From assembly GCA_025356395.1 (NCBI GenBank), contig JANXTA010000020.1, forward strand, positions 1-47,147: 47,147 nucleotides of DNA. The letters are read 5' to 3'. Every line of letters begins with the position of its first letter. The stretch's first letter is position 1. The DNA is from Betaproteobacteria bacterium. GTDB lineage: Bacteria > Pseudomonadota > Gammaproteobacteria > Burkholderiales > Burkholderiaceae_D. The translations under genes were made by a program, and so were the position numbers. Of this stretch, positions 1-8,140 are shown one piece after another. The notes below the pieces were generated by a model. It was given only the letters and a program-made list of their open reading frames with translations. It was not told where the DNA came from and did not search any database.

Positions 1-597
1 GGCGCGCTCGCGGTGCTGTCGATCGACGAGGGTCGCTGGCACGACCTTTTCGACTATCGGCGCGACGCGATCGCCGATGGACAGTCGTGGCGCCTGGTCA
101 GCGCGCACGTCATGCACCTGTCCGTGGCCCATGCCGTCCTCGACCTCGCCGGGTTGCTGCTGGTCGCATGGATCTTCGATGCCGAACTCACGGCGCGACA
201 TCAGGTCTTCACCTGCCTCGTCGGAGCCGCGACGATCGATGCGAGCCTGTGGATGCTCCACCCCGAGGTCGATCGCTACGTGGGTCTGTCCGGCTTGCTG
301 CACGCCTGGTTCGCGGCGGGCGCCACGCGATGGCTGCTGGCTTCACCGCACGAGAGCGGTGGCGATCTCGTCGGCCGCAAGCGCCTGTGGGGCGCGGCGC
401 TGCTGATCGGACTCGCGATCAAGCTCGCGCTCGAAGCGCGACACGAAGCCTTCTGGCTGACCGGCTGGTCGTTCCCCGTCGTCACGGCGGCCCATCGCTG
501 GGGAGGCGTCGCCGGCTGCGCCGTCGGCGCGCTCGTTGCCTGGTTCAGCCGCCGCGACGCCCGCGTCGACGCAGGCCGCGCGTCGCGAGGCCGATGA
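1..597 (+). CDS. rrtA: Rhombosortase, rhomboid-family sorting protease (5' end outside window)
   Basis: Intramembrane serine protease of the rhomboid superfamily, expected to cleave GlyGly-CTERM tails from exported proteins at the inner membrane. The frame is open to the first base, so the N-terminus, probably a first membrane segment, lies outside the window; a GTG at 13 is the first internal start. Counting from that GTG, the GLSGLLH motif places the catalytic Ser at about residue 93 and the partner His at about 161 (HRWGG). The segment WRLVSAHVMHLSVAH followed by LDLAGLLL is typical of the family, but the usual rhomboid H-x3-N reads H-x3-D here (His40, Asp44). Several hydrophobic segments follow. 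The Arg-rich C-terminus overlaps the convergent protease gene by 53 bp, and that protease carries the substrate signal this enzyme recognises. Confidence 0.8.
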   Translation, partial: GALAVLSIDEGRWHDLFDYRRDAIADGQSWRLVSAHVMHLSVAHAVLDLAGLLLVAWIFDAELTARHQVFTCLVGAATIDASLWMLHPEVDRYVGLSGLLHAWFAAGATRWLLASPHESGGDLVGRKRLWGAALLIGLAIKLALEARHEAFWLTGWSFPVVTAAHRWGGVAGCAVGALVAWFSRRDARVDAGRASRGR

Positions 598-2287
598 GCG
601 CCAGGATCGCCAGGCCCGTCGCATCGAGTGCGCCACCGCCGCCCCCGCTCGAACCGCCGCTGCTGGCCGGCGGCGGGGGTGTCACGGGCGTGACGGGCGC
701 GATCACGCCACCGCCGAGCACGAAGGCCCGGGTCACGGCCGCGTTCGCGTCGACGTATCCGGCGCCGCATGCCGCGGTCGTGCAGTTGCACGCCGCGGTG
801 TTGTTGGCGTTGTTGGTGCCATCGGGGACGCAGGTGGCGAGACCGGCGACGCTGGTGAATGCACGTGCGGTGGTGCGCAACACGTCGGTGACCTGCGCCG
901 CGGTGAGGTTGGGGTTGGCCGACAGCATCAGCGAGACGACGCCACTGACAATCGGCGTCGAGAAGCTGGTGCCGGCCTCGGCCACGTAGTAGCCGCTGGT
1001 CGTGTAGCTGACCGGCGTGGTGGTGCCGGCGTTGTTGGTCGACGCGATGCGGTCGTTGGTGGCCGACGAGAAGTCGCCGCCGGGCGCCATGATCGTGAGG
1101 TTCGCCCCGGTGTTGCTGTAGATCGTCCGCGTGCCGTCCCCGCGCACCGCGCCCACCGAGATGACGCCGCTGCAGTTGGCCGGCAGGACCACGCCGGCAT
1201 CCTCGTTGCCGGCTGCCGCGACGATGATCGCACCCGTCGCGAGGACGTCGATGACGGCCTGGTTGTAGGCCGAGCCCACGCAGGTGCCGCTGCTGCCGAG
1301 GCTGATGTTGACGATCTTCGCGGGGCGCGTGTTGATGGGTACGTTGGGCACCGCGATGCCCACGGCCCAGCGTATCCCGTCGACGACGTCGGACCGGTAG
1401 GCGCCGCACTTGCCCGAAACCCGGACCGGCAGCATGGTCGCGTTCCAGTTAAGTCCGGTGACGCCGATGCCGTTGTTCCCCGCGGCGCCGACGATCCCGG
1501 CGACGTGCGTGCCGTGCCAGGTCGAATTTTCGGCATCGCAGGCACTCAGGAAGGGATTGGTGGCGGCCTCCGAAGCCGTCACCCAGTCGCCCGGATCGCT
1601 CGCGTCCGCGTCGCGTCCGTCGCCGTCGTTGGCGGTGGTGAACTGGTTCGCCGTCGTGCAGCCGTTCGAGCCGAGCGTGCAGTCCGCGCTAACCATGTCA
1701 TAGCCGGGCAGCAGCCTGCCGGCCAGGTCGGGATGGTCGAAGCGCACGCCGCCGTCGACGATCGCGACGACGGCCGTCGACGTCCCTTTCGTGATGTCCC
1801 AGGCGCCGGGTGCGTTGACCGATGCCGCGAGCGGCGTCACGCCGGGGACCTGCAGATGGATCTGCTGCGAGAACAGGGGATCGTTCGGGACGGCCATCAA
1901 CTGCTCGCGCGCATCGACGTAGGCGTACTCGACGGTGGGATCGAGACGCAGGCGGTTCACGACGCTCTGGACCGCGTCGATACGCAGCGCGCCCGGCAGC
2001 GCCAGGACCTGTGCTCTGTCGGACATCGGTCGTACGGCACGCAGGTTGATGCCGGCAGTGACCGACAGGGCGGTGATGCGGTCGGCGGCCATGGCCTGCA
2101 CGGACTGGCCGCGCAGCGTCTCGCCGCGATAGGTGCTGCGCAGCTTGACGATGATGCGATCGGTGGTCGGCTCAGCGTGGACGAGCGGGCTGGCCGTGAC
2201 CGGTGCCGCTTGCCCTTCGATCGCATAGGCGAAGGTGGAGAGCGCGGCTGCCGCGACGAGGATCTGGAACGAACGGGAGGGGATCAC
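545..2287 (-). CDS. Secreted S8 subtilisin-like serine protease with GlyGly-CTERM tail
   Basis: Extracellular or surface serine endopeptidase of 580 residues. An N-terminal signal peptide (about 1-27) is followed by a propeptide-like segment (about 40-130) and the subtilase domain. The triad is visible: Asp178 in AIVDGG, His258 in WHGTHVAG, Ser441 in GTSFSTP; the oxyanion Asn is about 361 (AAAGNE). After the catalytic domain comes a Pro/Gly/Ser linker (about 530-550) and the three-part GlyGly-CTERM signal: glycine stretch, hydrophobic segment (about 555-570), Arg-rich end. Such tails are cut by rhombosortase, whose gene converges on this one. Cysteine pairs near 203/210 and 487-507 suggest disulfides. 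The start is GTG at 2287 with no obvious Shine-Dalgarno; the small propeptide-like gene lies 52 bp upstream in the same direction. Confidence 0.9.
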   Translation of the reverse strand: MIPSRSFQILVAAAALSTFAYAIEGQAAPVTASPLVHAEPTTDRIIVKLRSTYRGETLRGQSVQAMAADRITALSVTAGINLRAVRPMSDRAQVLALPGALRIDAVQSVVNRLRLDPTVEYAYVDAREQLMAVPNDPLFSQQIHLQVPGVTPLAASVNAPGAWDITKGTSTAVVAIVDGGVRFDHPDLAGRLLPGYDMVSADCTLGSNGCTTANQFTTANDGDGRDADASDPGDWVTASEAATNPFLSACDAENSTWHGTHVAGIVGAAGNNGIGVTGLNWNATMLPVRVSGKCGAYRSDVVDGIRWAVGIAVPNVPINTRPAKIVNISLGSSGTCVGSAYNQAVIDVLATGAIIVAAAGNEDAGVVLPANCSGVISVGAVRGDGTRTIYSNTGANLTIMAPGGDFSSATNDRIASTNNAGTTTPVSYTTSGYYVAEAGTSFSTPIVSGVVSLMLSANPNLTAAQVTDVLRTTARAFTSVAGLATCVPDGTNNANNTAACNCTTAACGAGYVDANAAVTRAFVLGGGVIAPVTPVTPPPPASSGGSSGGGGGALDATGLAILALIGLATRGLRRRGRRGG

Positions 2288-2339
2288 GGAAGGGCTGTCG
2301 ATGTGCGATGACTCGGACGCGTCGAACTCATGGATCGAA

Positions 2340-2744
2340 CTACTGATGCCGCTCGCGGCGATCGACCTCGACGCTCAGGACCGCGTCGGCGGCACCGAGG
2401 CGCGCGAGCGCCGATGCGCAGGGATCGTCGGCGCGGCTGCCCCGGGGATCGATGCACGCGACCTGCAGGACATAGGCGTCGCCCGACATGGGACGGATGG
2501 CGTCGATGCGCTTGACGCGAACGGTATTGGCGAGCCGTGCGAGGAAGTCGGGGTCCAGGGGATCGGCGACGATCGGCTTGAAGCGCACGATGACCCGTAC
2601 GGCCGGCTCGGGTGCAGTGCCCGGCGCATCGGCGGCGCAGGCGCCGACAGCGGAAGCCATGATGATCGTCATGAGGATCGTGGCGGTGGTCGGACATCGG
2701 GAATGTCCCTTGACAACGGAGTGCTGCAGCCATCTGGTCTTCAT
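2340..2744 (-). CDS. Small exported propeptide-like protein (possible I9-type inhibitor or chaperone)
   Basis: A 134-residue protein starting at ATG 2744. A hydrophobic N-terminal segment ends in a possible lipobox, Val33-Gly-Ala-Cys36, so it may be a lipoprotein. The mature part resembles the propeptide of the downstream protease: RVIVRFK (50-56) against RIIVKLR (44-50 in the protease) and [14 protein letters not shown] (82-95) against AVRPMSDRAQVLAL (84-97), in the same order and at similar spacing. S8 propeptides (inhibitor family I9) act as folding chaperones and inhibitors of their protease. A separate copy with no catalytic domain, encoded 52 bp upstream of the protease, suggests it inhibits or helps fold that enzyme; this is inference. 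Two Cys (97 and 109) could form a disulfide. The start could instead be a Met at 25 or 29, which would give a shorter signal. Confidence 0.6.
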   Translation of the reverse strand: MKTRWLQHSVVKGHSRCPTTATILMTIIMASAVGACAADAPGTAPEPAVRVIVRFKPIVADPLDPDFLARLANTVRVKRIDAIRPMSGDAYVLQVACIDPRGSRADDPCASALARLGAADAVLSVEVDRRERHQ

Positions 2745-2821
2745 GGGTCGTGGCTGGCCTGGAAGGACGGTGGGTCGACACTGTAGCCGACGATCGCGTC
2801 GGCATCCTTGGTCCCGAATTT

Positions 2822-2850
2822 TTGAGACGCGAGAGACAATCCCGTAACAT
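2822..2850 (+). promoter_or_regulatory. Putative sigma-70 promoter of gltX
   Basis: TTGAGA at 2822-2827 and TAACAT at 2845-2850, separated by 17 bp, lie about 70 bp ahead of the gltX ATG. The predicted leader is about 65 nt. No other good hexamer pair was seen in this short divergent region. Confidence 0.5.
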
Positions 2851-2920
2851 CGTTGCCGTCTCGCAGCCCTGGTGCAGTCAACCCGCGCGCGGCCGTCACC
2901 CGCCATTTCGAGATCAGCCC

Positions 2921-4330
2921 ATGTCTTCCGAGGTCCGTACCCGCATCGCCCCTTCGCCCACCGGCTTCCTCCACCTGGGAACCGCGCGCACCGCGATCTT
3001 CTCGTGGGCCTATGCCCGCCACTTCGGCGGCCGCTTCATCCTGCGCATCGAGGACACCGATGTTGTCCGATCGACCCCCGAGGCCGTGGCCGCGATCATC
3101 GACGGACTGGCGTGGCTCGGTCTCGATGCCGACGAGGGTCCGTTCTTCCAGATGCAGCGGCTCGATCGCTACCGCGAAGTGGTCGACGGCATGTTGGCCA
3201 AAGGCACTGCGTACCGCTGCTACTGCACGCCCGAAGAGCTCGAGAGCACGCGCGAGGCGCAACGCGCCCGCGGCGAGAAGCCGCACTACGACCGTACTTG
3301 GCGACCCGAGGCGGGCAAGATCCTTCCGGCCATCCCCGAAGGCGTGGCGCCAGTGATCCGCTTCCGCAATCCGGTCGACGGCGAAGTGACGTGGGACGAC
3401 CTCGTCAAGGGACCGATCACGATCTCCAACCACGAGATCGACGACCTCATCATCGTGCGTCCCGACGGCGTGCCGACCTACAACTTCTGCGTCGTCGTGG
3501 ACGACTGGGACATGCGCATCTCGCAGGTCTTCCGCGGCGACGAGCACGTCAACAACACGCCGTGGCAGATCAACATCTGCAACGCGCTCGGCGCGCCGTT
3601 GCCGCGCTTCGGCCACGTGCCGGTCATCCTCGGCGACGACGGCCTGAAACTGTCGAAGCGGCGCGGCGCCGTCAGCGTGCTCGCCTACCGCGAGGATGGC
3701 TACCTGCCTGAAGCGATGATCAACTACCTCGCGCGGCTCGGCTGGAGTCATGGCGACGAAGAGCTTTTCTCGCGTGCGCAGCTCGTCGAATGGTTCGATA
3801 CCGCACACTTGGTCAAGAGCGCTGCGCACTGGGACCCGAAGAAGCTGGCCTGGGTCAACAACCACTACATCAAGGCCGCGGACAACGAGCGCCTCGCGAC
3901 GCTGGTGCTGCCGCTGGTCGAGGCGCGTGGCGGCAAGGCCGGGCTCGCGCACCTGACGGCGGTCGTCGCGCTGATGAAGGACCGCTGCGACACGCTGGTC
4001 CAGCTCGCCGATGCCGCGATGCTGTTCTATCGCGACGTGGTGATCGATGCCGACCTGAAGGCCGCTACGGTGACGCCGGCGATCGTGCCCGCACTCGAAT
4101 CGTTCGTGAAGCAGGCCGCCGCGACGACCTGGGATCGCGCGTCAATCTCGGCACTGCTCAAGGCCGTGCTCGTCGAACACGGCCTGAAGATGCCGCAGAT
4201 CGCCATGCCGTTGCGGGTGCTGGTCGCGGGGCAGAAGGAGACGCCGTCGGCTGACGCGACGCTCGAACTGTTCGGTCGTGACCGCGTGATCGAGGCCGTG
4301 AAAAAGGGCGTTCGTGGCGTGGTCGCGTGA
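2921..4330 (+). CDS. gltX: Glutamyl-tRNA synthetase
   Basis: Charges tRNA-Glu with glutamate in the cytoplasm. The 469-residue length is normal for the class I bacterial enzyme. The HIGH-type signature lies in [10 protein letters not shown] (11-20) and the KMSKS-type signature reads KLSKR (243-247). The catalytic core is well conserved (RIEDTD near 42, RGDEHV near 205) and the C-terminal anticodon-binding helical part is complete. Start ATG 2921 is chosen because the protein then begins directly before the conserved TRIAPSPTG segment; an in-frame upstream ATG would add about 57 unlike residues. It is followed by tRNA-Ala(GGC) and by a tRNA-Glu gene, the substrate of the enzyme. The divergent neighbour is the propeptide-like gene. 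Confidence 0.97.
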   Translation: MSSEVRTRIAPSPTGFLHLGTARTAIFSWAYARHFGGRFILRIEDTDVVRSTPEAVAAIIDGLAWLGLDADEGPFFQMQRLDRYREVVDGMLAKGTAYRCYCTPEELESTREAQRARGEKPHYDRTWRPEAGKILPAIPEGVAPVIRFRNPVDGEVTWDDLVKGPITISNHEIDDLIIVRPDGVPTYNFCVVVDDWDMRISQVFRGDEHVNNTPWQINICNALGAPLPRFGHVPVILGDDGLKLSKRRGAVSVLAYREDGYLPEAMINYLARLGWSHGDEELFSRAQLVEWFDTAHLVKSAAHWDPKKLAWVNNHYIKAADNERLATLVLPLVEARGGKAGLAHLTAVVALMKDRCDTLVQLADAAMLFYRDVVIDADLKAATVTPAIVPALESFVKQAAATTWDRASISALLKAVLVEHGLKMPQIAMPLRVLVAGQKETPSADATLELFGRDRVIEAVKKGVRGVVA

Positions 4331-4380
4331 GAGTTCGGCGTGGTCGATGCGATGCATGCAACAGTGTCGCGCCCCGATTT

Positions 4381-4408
4381 TTGCCAGACGCGCCAATTCG
4401 CATATAAT
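4381..4408 (+). promoter_or_regulatory. Sigma-70 promoter of the tRNA-Ala/tRNA-Glu unit
   Basis: TTGCCA at 4381-4386, a 16-bp spacer and a perfect TATAAT at 4403-4408. The stretch after the -10 is GC-rich (CGCGCCC), the type of discriminator associated with stringent control of stable RNA genes. Transcription should start near 4415, just before the tRNA at 4423. Confidence 0.8.
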
Positions 4409-4422
4409 CGCGCCCTTCGTGC

Positions 4423-4498
<76 letters not shown>

Positions 4499-4541
4499 CT
4501 CGAAGATGCGGCAACCAAAAGGCCGCATGCGTTTTGCCGAA

Positions 4542-4617
4542 GTCCCCATCGTCTAGAGGCCTAGGACACTACCCTTTCACGGTAGGTACGCGGGTTCGAA
4601 TCCCGCTGGGGACGCCA
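4542..4617 (+). tRNA. tRNA-Glu, anticodon TTC
   Basis: A 76-nt cloverleaf with encoded CCA. The acceptor GTCCCCA pairs with TGGGGAC. The anticodon stem CTACC/GGTAG encloses CTTTCAC, giving TTC. It is 43 bp after tRNA-Ala with no promoter between them, so the two are probably co-transcribed. It is the substrate of the nearby gltX product. Confidence 0.97.
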
Positions 4618-4659
4618 GTGTTTTCCGACTGCGGGCGCTGGTTTGTCGTGGCTCCGACA

Positions 4660-5043
4660 CTACCGCTCGTGCCCCTCCGACGACGGGCGTTTGTCCACCG
4701 ACCCGTCGCTGGGACGCTTCTCCTGCAGTGGCTCCCGCCAGGTTCCGTGAAACTCGACGATCAGTCCGAGCGGCCCAAGGCCGATCACGTTGAAGGTGGT
4801 GTGCGTGCCGGTCCCAAACATCTTGATCGTGTAGCCGTCGGCCGGTTGCGATCGCCACGGGTTCGTGGGCGTCTTCCAGAAGACCTCGAAGGACGCGAGG
4901 AGGTTTGCTCCCGCCCTCGACAACTGGCCACGCACGGCATGGATCGCGTCGCCCCCCTCGACCAGGTTTCCCCGCAAGCTGACCTGCCCCTGATGGTCGT
5001 GGGTCAATGCAACGAAGTGAAAATCGTAGCGTCCGTCTTTCAT
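4660..5043 (-). CDS. GrlR-like small regulatory-family protein
   Basis: A 127-residue cytoplasmic protein without signal peptide or membrane segment. It begins MKDGRYDFHFVA, has a central GGDAIHAVRGQL and a C-terminal VEFHGTWREP. This pattern resembles GrlR, the small beta-barrel negative regulator of the type III secretion activator GrlA in enteropathogenic E. coli (MKDG start, GGD then a beta segment, F-x-EP end). No GrlA or type III secretion genes lie in the window, so its target here is unknown and a broader lipocalin-like role is possible. Start ATG 5043 is chosen because the similarity begins exactly there. The C-terminal about 25 residues are charged and probably disordered. Family assignment is from memory of the pattern and is tentative. 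Confidence 0.6.
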   Translation of the reverse strand: MKDGRYDFHFVALTHDHQGQVSLRGNLVEGGDAIHAVRGQLSRAGANLLASFEVFWKTPTNPWRSQPADGYTIKMFGTGTHTTFNVIGLGPLGLIVEFHGTWREPLQEKRPSDGSVDKRPSSEGHER

Positions 5044-5181
5044 CGATGTCTCCGCCCCATGGCATGCGCGTGACCCGCAAATTTCGGATCTTACGATGGC
5101 TCGGTGGCTCGTCCTATCGGGGTCGATGCACGCGTGCAACTCGTTCCTTCAACGCCTTCTCGTTCTCCTGGTGAGTCGCTG

Positions 5182-6909
5182 ATGCTCCCTGCATATCGAG
5201 TGCTGTCGCTCTTCTTTCTGGCGAGCTCCCTGTCGACCGCGTTGGCGGCGGAGGTCGCGAATTCAACAGCCGGCGCACCGTCCCGCATCGAGATCACCAG
5301 CGACTTCGGCAAGGCGGCGGGTAACGACGACGTGCTCGTCATCGAGAAGCCCAACGTGTCCGTCCGCGTGTATCGCACGACGTACGGTACGACGGTGGTC
5401 TTTGAGAACGGATTGCTGCATGGGCCGTAGGCGATCGATCGCTCGTGGCATTACCGCATCGCGGTGGACGGCAAGGTCGTGTTCGACGGCGAGATGACCT
5501 TGCTGCCGTACGGGCGCTGGAAGCACGGGCCGTATCGCGCGTCCGGGTCGCCGCCCGTGGTACCGCAGATGACCGACGAGGTCAGACGTCGCGCGCACCT
5601 CGACATTGGCGTCGACATCCCGGAGAGCGTCCTCGCCGCTCTGCCCACCAGCTTCCCGAAGAAGGTCGCCGTCGTTGCCGGCGGGTACAACTCGATCGGG
5701 ACGGTGCCGGCCTACATGGCCACCGGCGGCGCCAACCCGAACATCGGCGTCGTGCCCGCCCATGCGGCCCGCGCACTCGCCTCGGGCGATCGTTGCGCCG
5801 TGCTCAACACGCTCGCCGAGGCCGACGCCTTCTTCACGTGGCCGGTCCACTATCGCGACGAGAAAACCGGGCGGCCCCTGGTCTACACGGACCACCCCTA
5901 CGCGTCAGTGACCTCGTCGGATCGTCGCGACATGATCGCCAACTCGAGACAGAACGTATTCCAGCCTGATCAGGCCCATTCACCCCATCCGCTATTCGTC
6001 GCCTACCTGCTGACCGGCGAGCCCTAATACCTCGACGAGATGCTGCTGTGGGATTCCTGGAATTACCTCTTCGGAACCGACACCGGCCGGCTCGGGCCGC
6101 TGTTGCTGATCCGCACCGACTCGGGTTACCAGACGCGCGCGGCGGCATGGGTGCTCGTCGCACGCGGCCAGCTGCTGTCGGTGCTGCCGAAGGACAACCC
6201 GAGCTACCCGGCCATCCTCGCCTCGATCGAGGTCAATGCGCGGATCTACAAGGAACGCTTCATCGACGGCACGTTCGACGAATCGACGCTGCTCTATTCG
6301 CCCTATCTGAAGGACGGCGCGAAGAACGTGCTCGGCCTCTTCTGCTCCGACCCGACCTACGGCGTCGCGCCCGACGGATCGGTCGTCACGACGGGATGGA
6401 TGAAGGCGTTCATGGTCCAGATGTGGGCGTATCTCCACACGCTGGAGTTGCCGTTGAGCGCGAAAGGCAAGGCCGATCTCGAAGCCGTGATGCGGTTCGG
6501 CTTCAAGTTCGAGAAGCGCCTCGGTCCGCAGGGAGGCTGGGACGTCCGGCGCATGGGCGCCTACGGCTTCCCCGCGGGCACCATGGTGGACGGCCACATC
6601 CGCTGGTATGCGGACCATCACGAGACCTATCGGCATCAGGTCGCGCGCCTCCCGCCCCTTCCGGCGAGCAGCAAGCTGATGGTCGCGCACGACTCAAATA
6701 TGTCGATCGAAAGCTTCGGCGGCTTCGAGGCTGACGAATGGCCCGCGCTCGCGAAGATGTATGGCGACGACGACGGCGCGTTCGATGCGGTTATCGCGAC
6801 CGACTCGTTCAGGCAACTGGCGCCGGGATTCGATCCGTAGTGGGCCATCTTCCCGCCCGGGATGTCGGTGTCCAAGATCCTCAAGCACGAGCCCGCGACC
6901 CGGAAGTGA
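5182..6909 (+). pseudogene. Secreted protein of unknown function with three in-frame stop codons
   Basis: One reading frame runs 5182-6909 without any frameshift but is broken by TAG at 5428, TAA at 6025 and TAG at 6838; the final TGA is at 6907, only 2 bp before the convergent neighbour. From ATG 5182 a clear signal peptide is encoded (hydrophobic core, then ALAAE). The translation continues smoothly across each stop, for example LTGEP-stop-YLDEMLLW and FDP-stop-WAIFPPG. The middle and C-terminal parts are rich in Trp, Tyr and helical segments, and the piece with AHSPHPLFVAYLLTG is reminiscent of all-helical toroid glycosidase or lyase-like proteins, but I do not recognise the family. All three stops directly follow a proline codon. 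Most likely a recently inactivated gene; readthrough is an alternative. Confidence 0.7.
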
Positions 6910-6911
6910 CG

Positions 6912-7223
6912 TCAGGCGTCGGGTCGCGTCGCCTCGCAGTTCCAGCACTGGAAGAACTGCCCCTCCACCAGTTCGCCGCACTGGAAGCAGCACCACGAGG
7001 CCGACGAGCGGGGTGAGCGGAATTCGTCGAGTAGGATCGTCGCGCGCGGCACGTCGCGATCGTCGCGGACCCAGACCTGTGGCGCGACCTGGTCGGTCGG
7101 CAGCTCACCGACCGCGGCACCGATGTAGCGGTTGCGGATCTCGCAGGGGATCCCGGCCGCCTCGAGCATCTGCTGCCAGAGCGTCGCGATCAGCAGGTTG
7201 TCGGCGTGGGTGACGAGCTTCAA
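6912..7223 (-). CDS. DUF2007-type protein with C-terminal zinc ribbon
   Basis: A 103-residue protein of the DUF2007 (putative signal-transducing) type. The N-terminal part (about 1-65) has the KLVTHADNLLIATLWQQML and GIPCEIRN pattern of that fold. The C-terminus carries two CxxC pairs (CFQC and CWNC) about 15 residues apart, a likely zinc ribbon. No catalytic function can be assigned. The start is most likely TTG at 7223: no ATG or GTG fits ahead of the conserved segment, and the upstream rsgA stop is only 8 bp away. It is the last gene of the M48-pcd-rsgA operon and converges on the broken secreted-protein gene with 2 bp between them. Confidence 0.75.
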   Translation of the reverse strand: MKLVTHADNLLIATLWQQMLEAAGIPCEIRNRYIGAAVGELPTDQVAPQVWVRDDRDVPRATILLDEFRSPRSSASWCCFQCGELVEGQFFQCWNCEATRPDA

Positions 7224-7231
7224 AGTCGGAC

Positions 7232-8140
7232 TCAGCGATCGCGAAAGGTGCTGCTCTCGCGCGTCAGCTTGGCGAAGAGGTCGTAGCGGCGCGGCGTGAT
7301 GTCGCCGCGGTCGCGCGCCGCGAGCACGGCGCATCCGGGCTCGTGCAGGTGCGCGCAGTTGACGAAGCGGCACTGGCCCAGGAAAGAGCGCAGCTCCGGA
7401 AAGCCGCGCTCGACCGTTCCCGGCGTCAGGTGCGCGAGGCCGAACTCTTGGAAGCCCGGGGTATCGATCAGCGCGCCCTGCGTCACGTCGCCGGTCGTGG
7501 AGAGCAGATACAGCCGCGCGTCAGTGGTGGTGTGCTTGCCGGTCTGCAAGGCTTCGGAGATCTCGCGCGTCGCGGCGTGCGCGTCCGGCACGAGGATGTT
7601 CAGCAACGACGACTTGCCCATCCCCGATTGCCCGACCAGCAGCGTCGTCAGACGTTCGAAGTTCGGCGCCACGCGGCTGCTGACGTCGTCCGCGTTGGTC
7701 TTGATCGAGATCTCGTCGACCGGATAGCCGAGCGCCGCGTAGAGACGCAGCGTCTCGCGCGCGGCCTCGACCTTCTCAACGAGGTCCATCTTGTTGAGCA
7801 GGATGCGCGCGGGCACCTCGATGCTGGCGGCGGCGAGCAGCGTGCGGCCGAGCAGTTCCTCGGAGAAGGGCGGCGAGGTCGCCACCACGATCGCGATCTG
7901 GTCGAGGTTGGCCGCCAGCAGCTTGGTGCGGAATCCGTTCGATCGCGACAGCAGGTTGCGGCGCTTCTCGATGCTCAGCAGGATGCCCTGGCCGGAACCC
8001 GTGGCATCGACTTCGACGAGGTCGCCGCAGGCCGCTTCGCTCTTCTTGCCGCGGGTGAAGCAGACCAGGCGTTCCCGGGCCTCGGTGATGACGACGTAGT
8101 GTCGTCCGTGCGCTGCGACGATCCGTCCGCGCTGGCTCAA
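7232..8140 (-). CDS. rsgA: Ribosome small-subunit-dependent GTPase A
   Basis: Late 30S assembly factor with circularly permuted GTPase motifs. From the chosen start the 302-residue protein has an OB-fold N-terminus (about 1-65), G4 NKMD (116-119), G1 GQSGMGKSS (170-178), G3 DTPG (226-229) and a zinc site Cys257, Cys262, His264, Cys270 with the spacing of E. coli RsgA. The start is set at TTG 8140, which overlaps the stop of the preceding pterin dehydratase gene as TTGA; no ATG or GTG lies between this point and the OB fold, and upstream extension would run over the dehydratase gene. The overlap implies translational coupling. Confidence 0.93.
   Translation of the reverse strand: MSQRGRIVAAHGRHYVVITEARERLVCFTRGKKSEAACGDLVEVDATGSGQGILLSIEKRRNLLSRSNGFRTKLLAANLDQIAIVVATSPPFSEELLGRTLLAAASIEVPARILLNKMDLVEKVEAARETLRLYAALGYPVDEISIKTNADDVSSRVAPNFERLTTLLVGQSGMGKSSLLNILVPDAHAATREISEALQTGKHTTTDARLYLLSTTGDVTQGALIDTPGFQEFGLAHLTPGTVERGFPELRSFLGQCRFVNCAHLHEPGCAVLAARDRGDITPRRYDLFAKLTRESSTFRDR

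Noticed and set aside
536-2311. Long plus-strand open frame of 591 codons opposite the S8 protease
   Set aside because: It is an antisense shadow: the opposite strand encodes a complete subtilase with triad, signal peptide and sorting tail, while this frame gives an Asp/Arg/Gly/Ala-biased composition with no family pattern.
2741-3952. Minus-strand open frame of 403 codons opposite gltX
   Set aside because: High GC leaves antisense frames open; gltX is complete on the other strand and this translation shows no domain or sensible hydrophobic pattern.
5182-6909. Stop-codon reassignment as explanation for the interrupted secreted-protein gene
   Set aside because: TAG, TAA and TGA all serve as normal stops in neighbouring genes, and both TAG and TAA occur inside this frame, so a genome-wide code change is not tenable.
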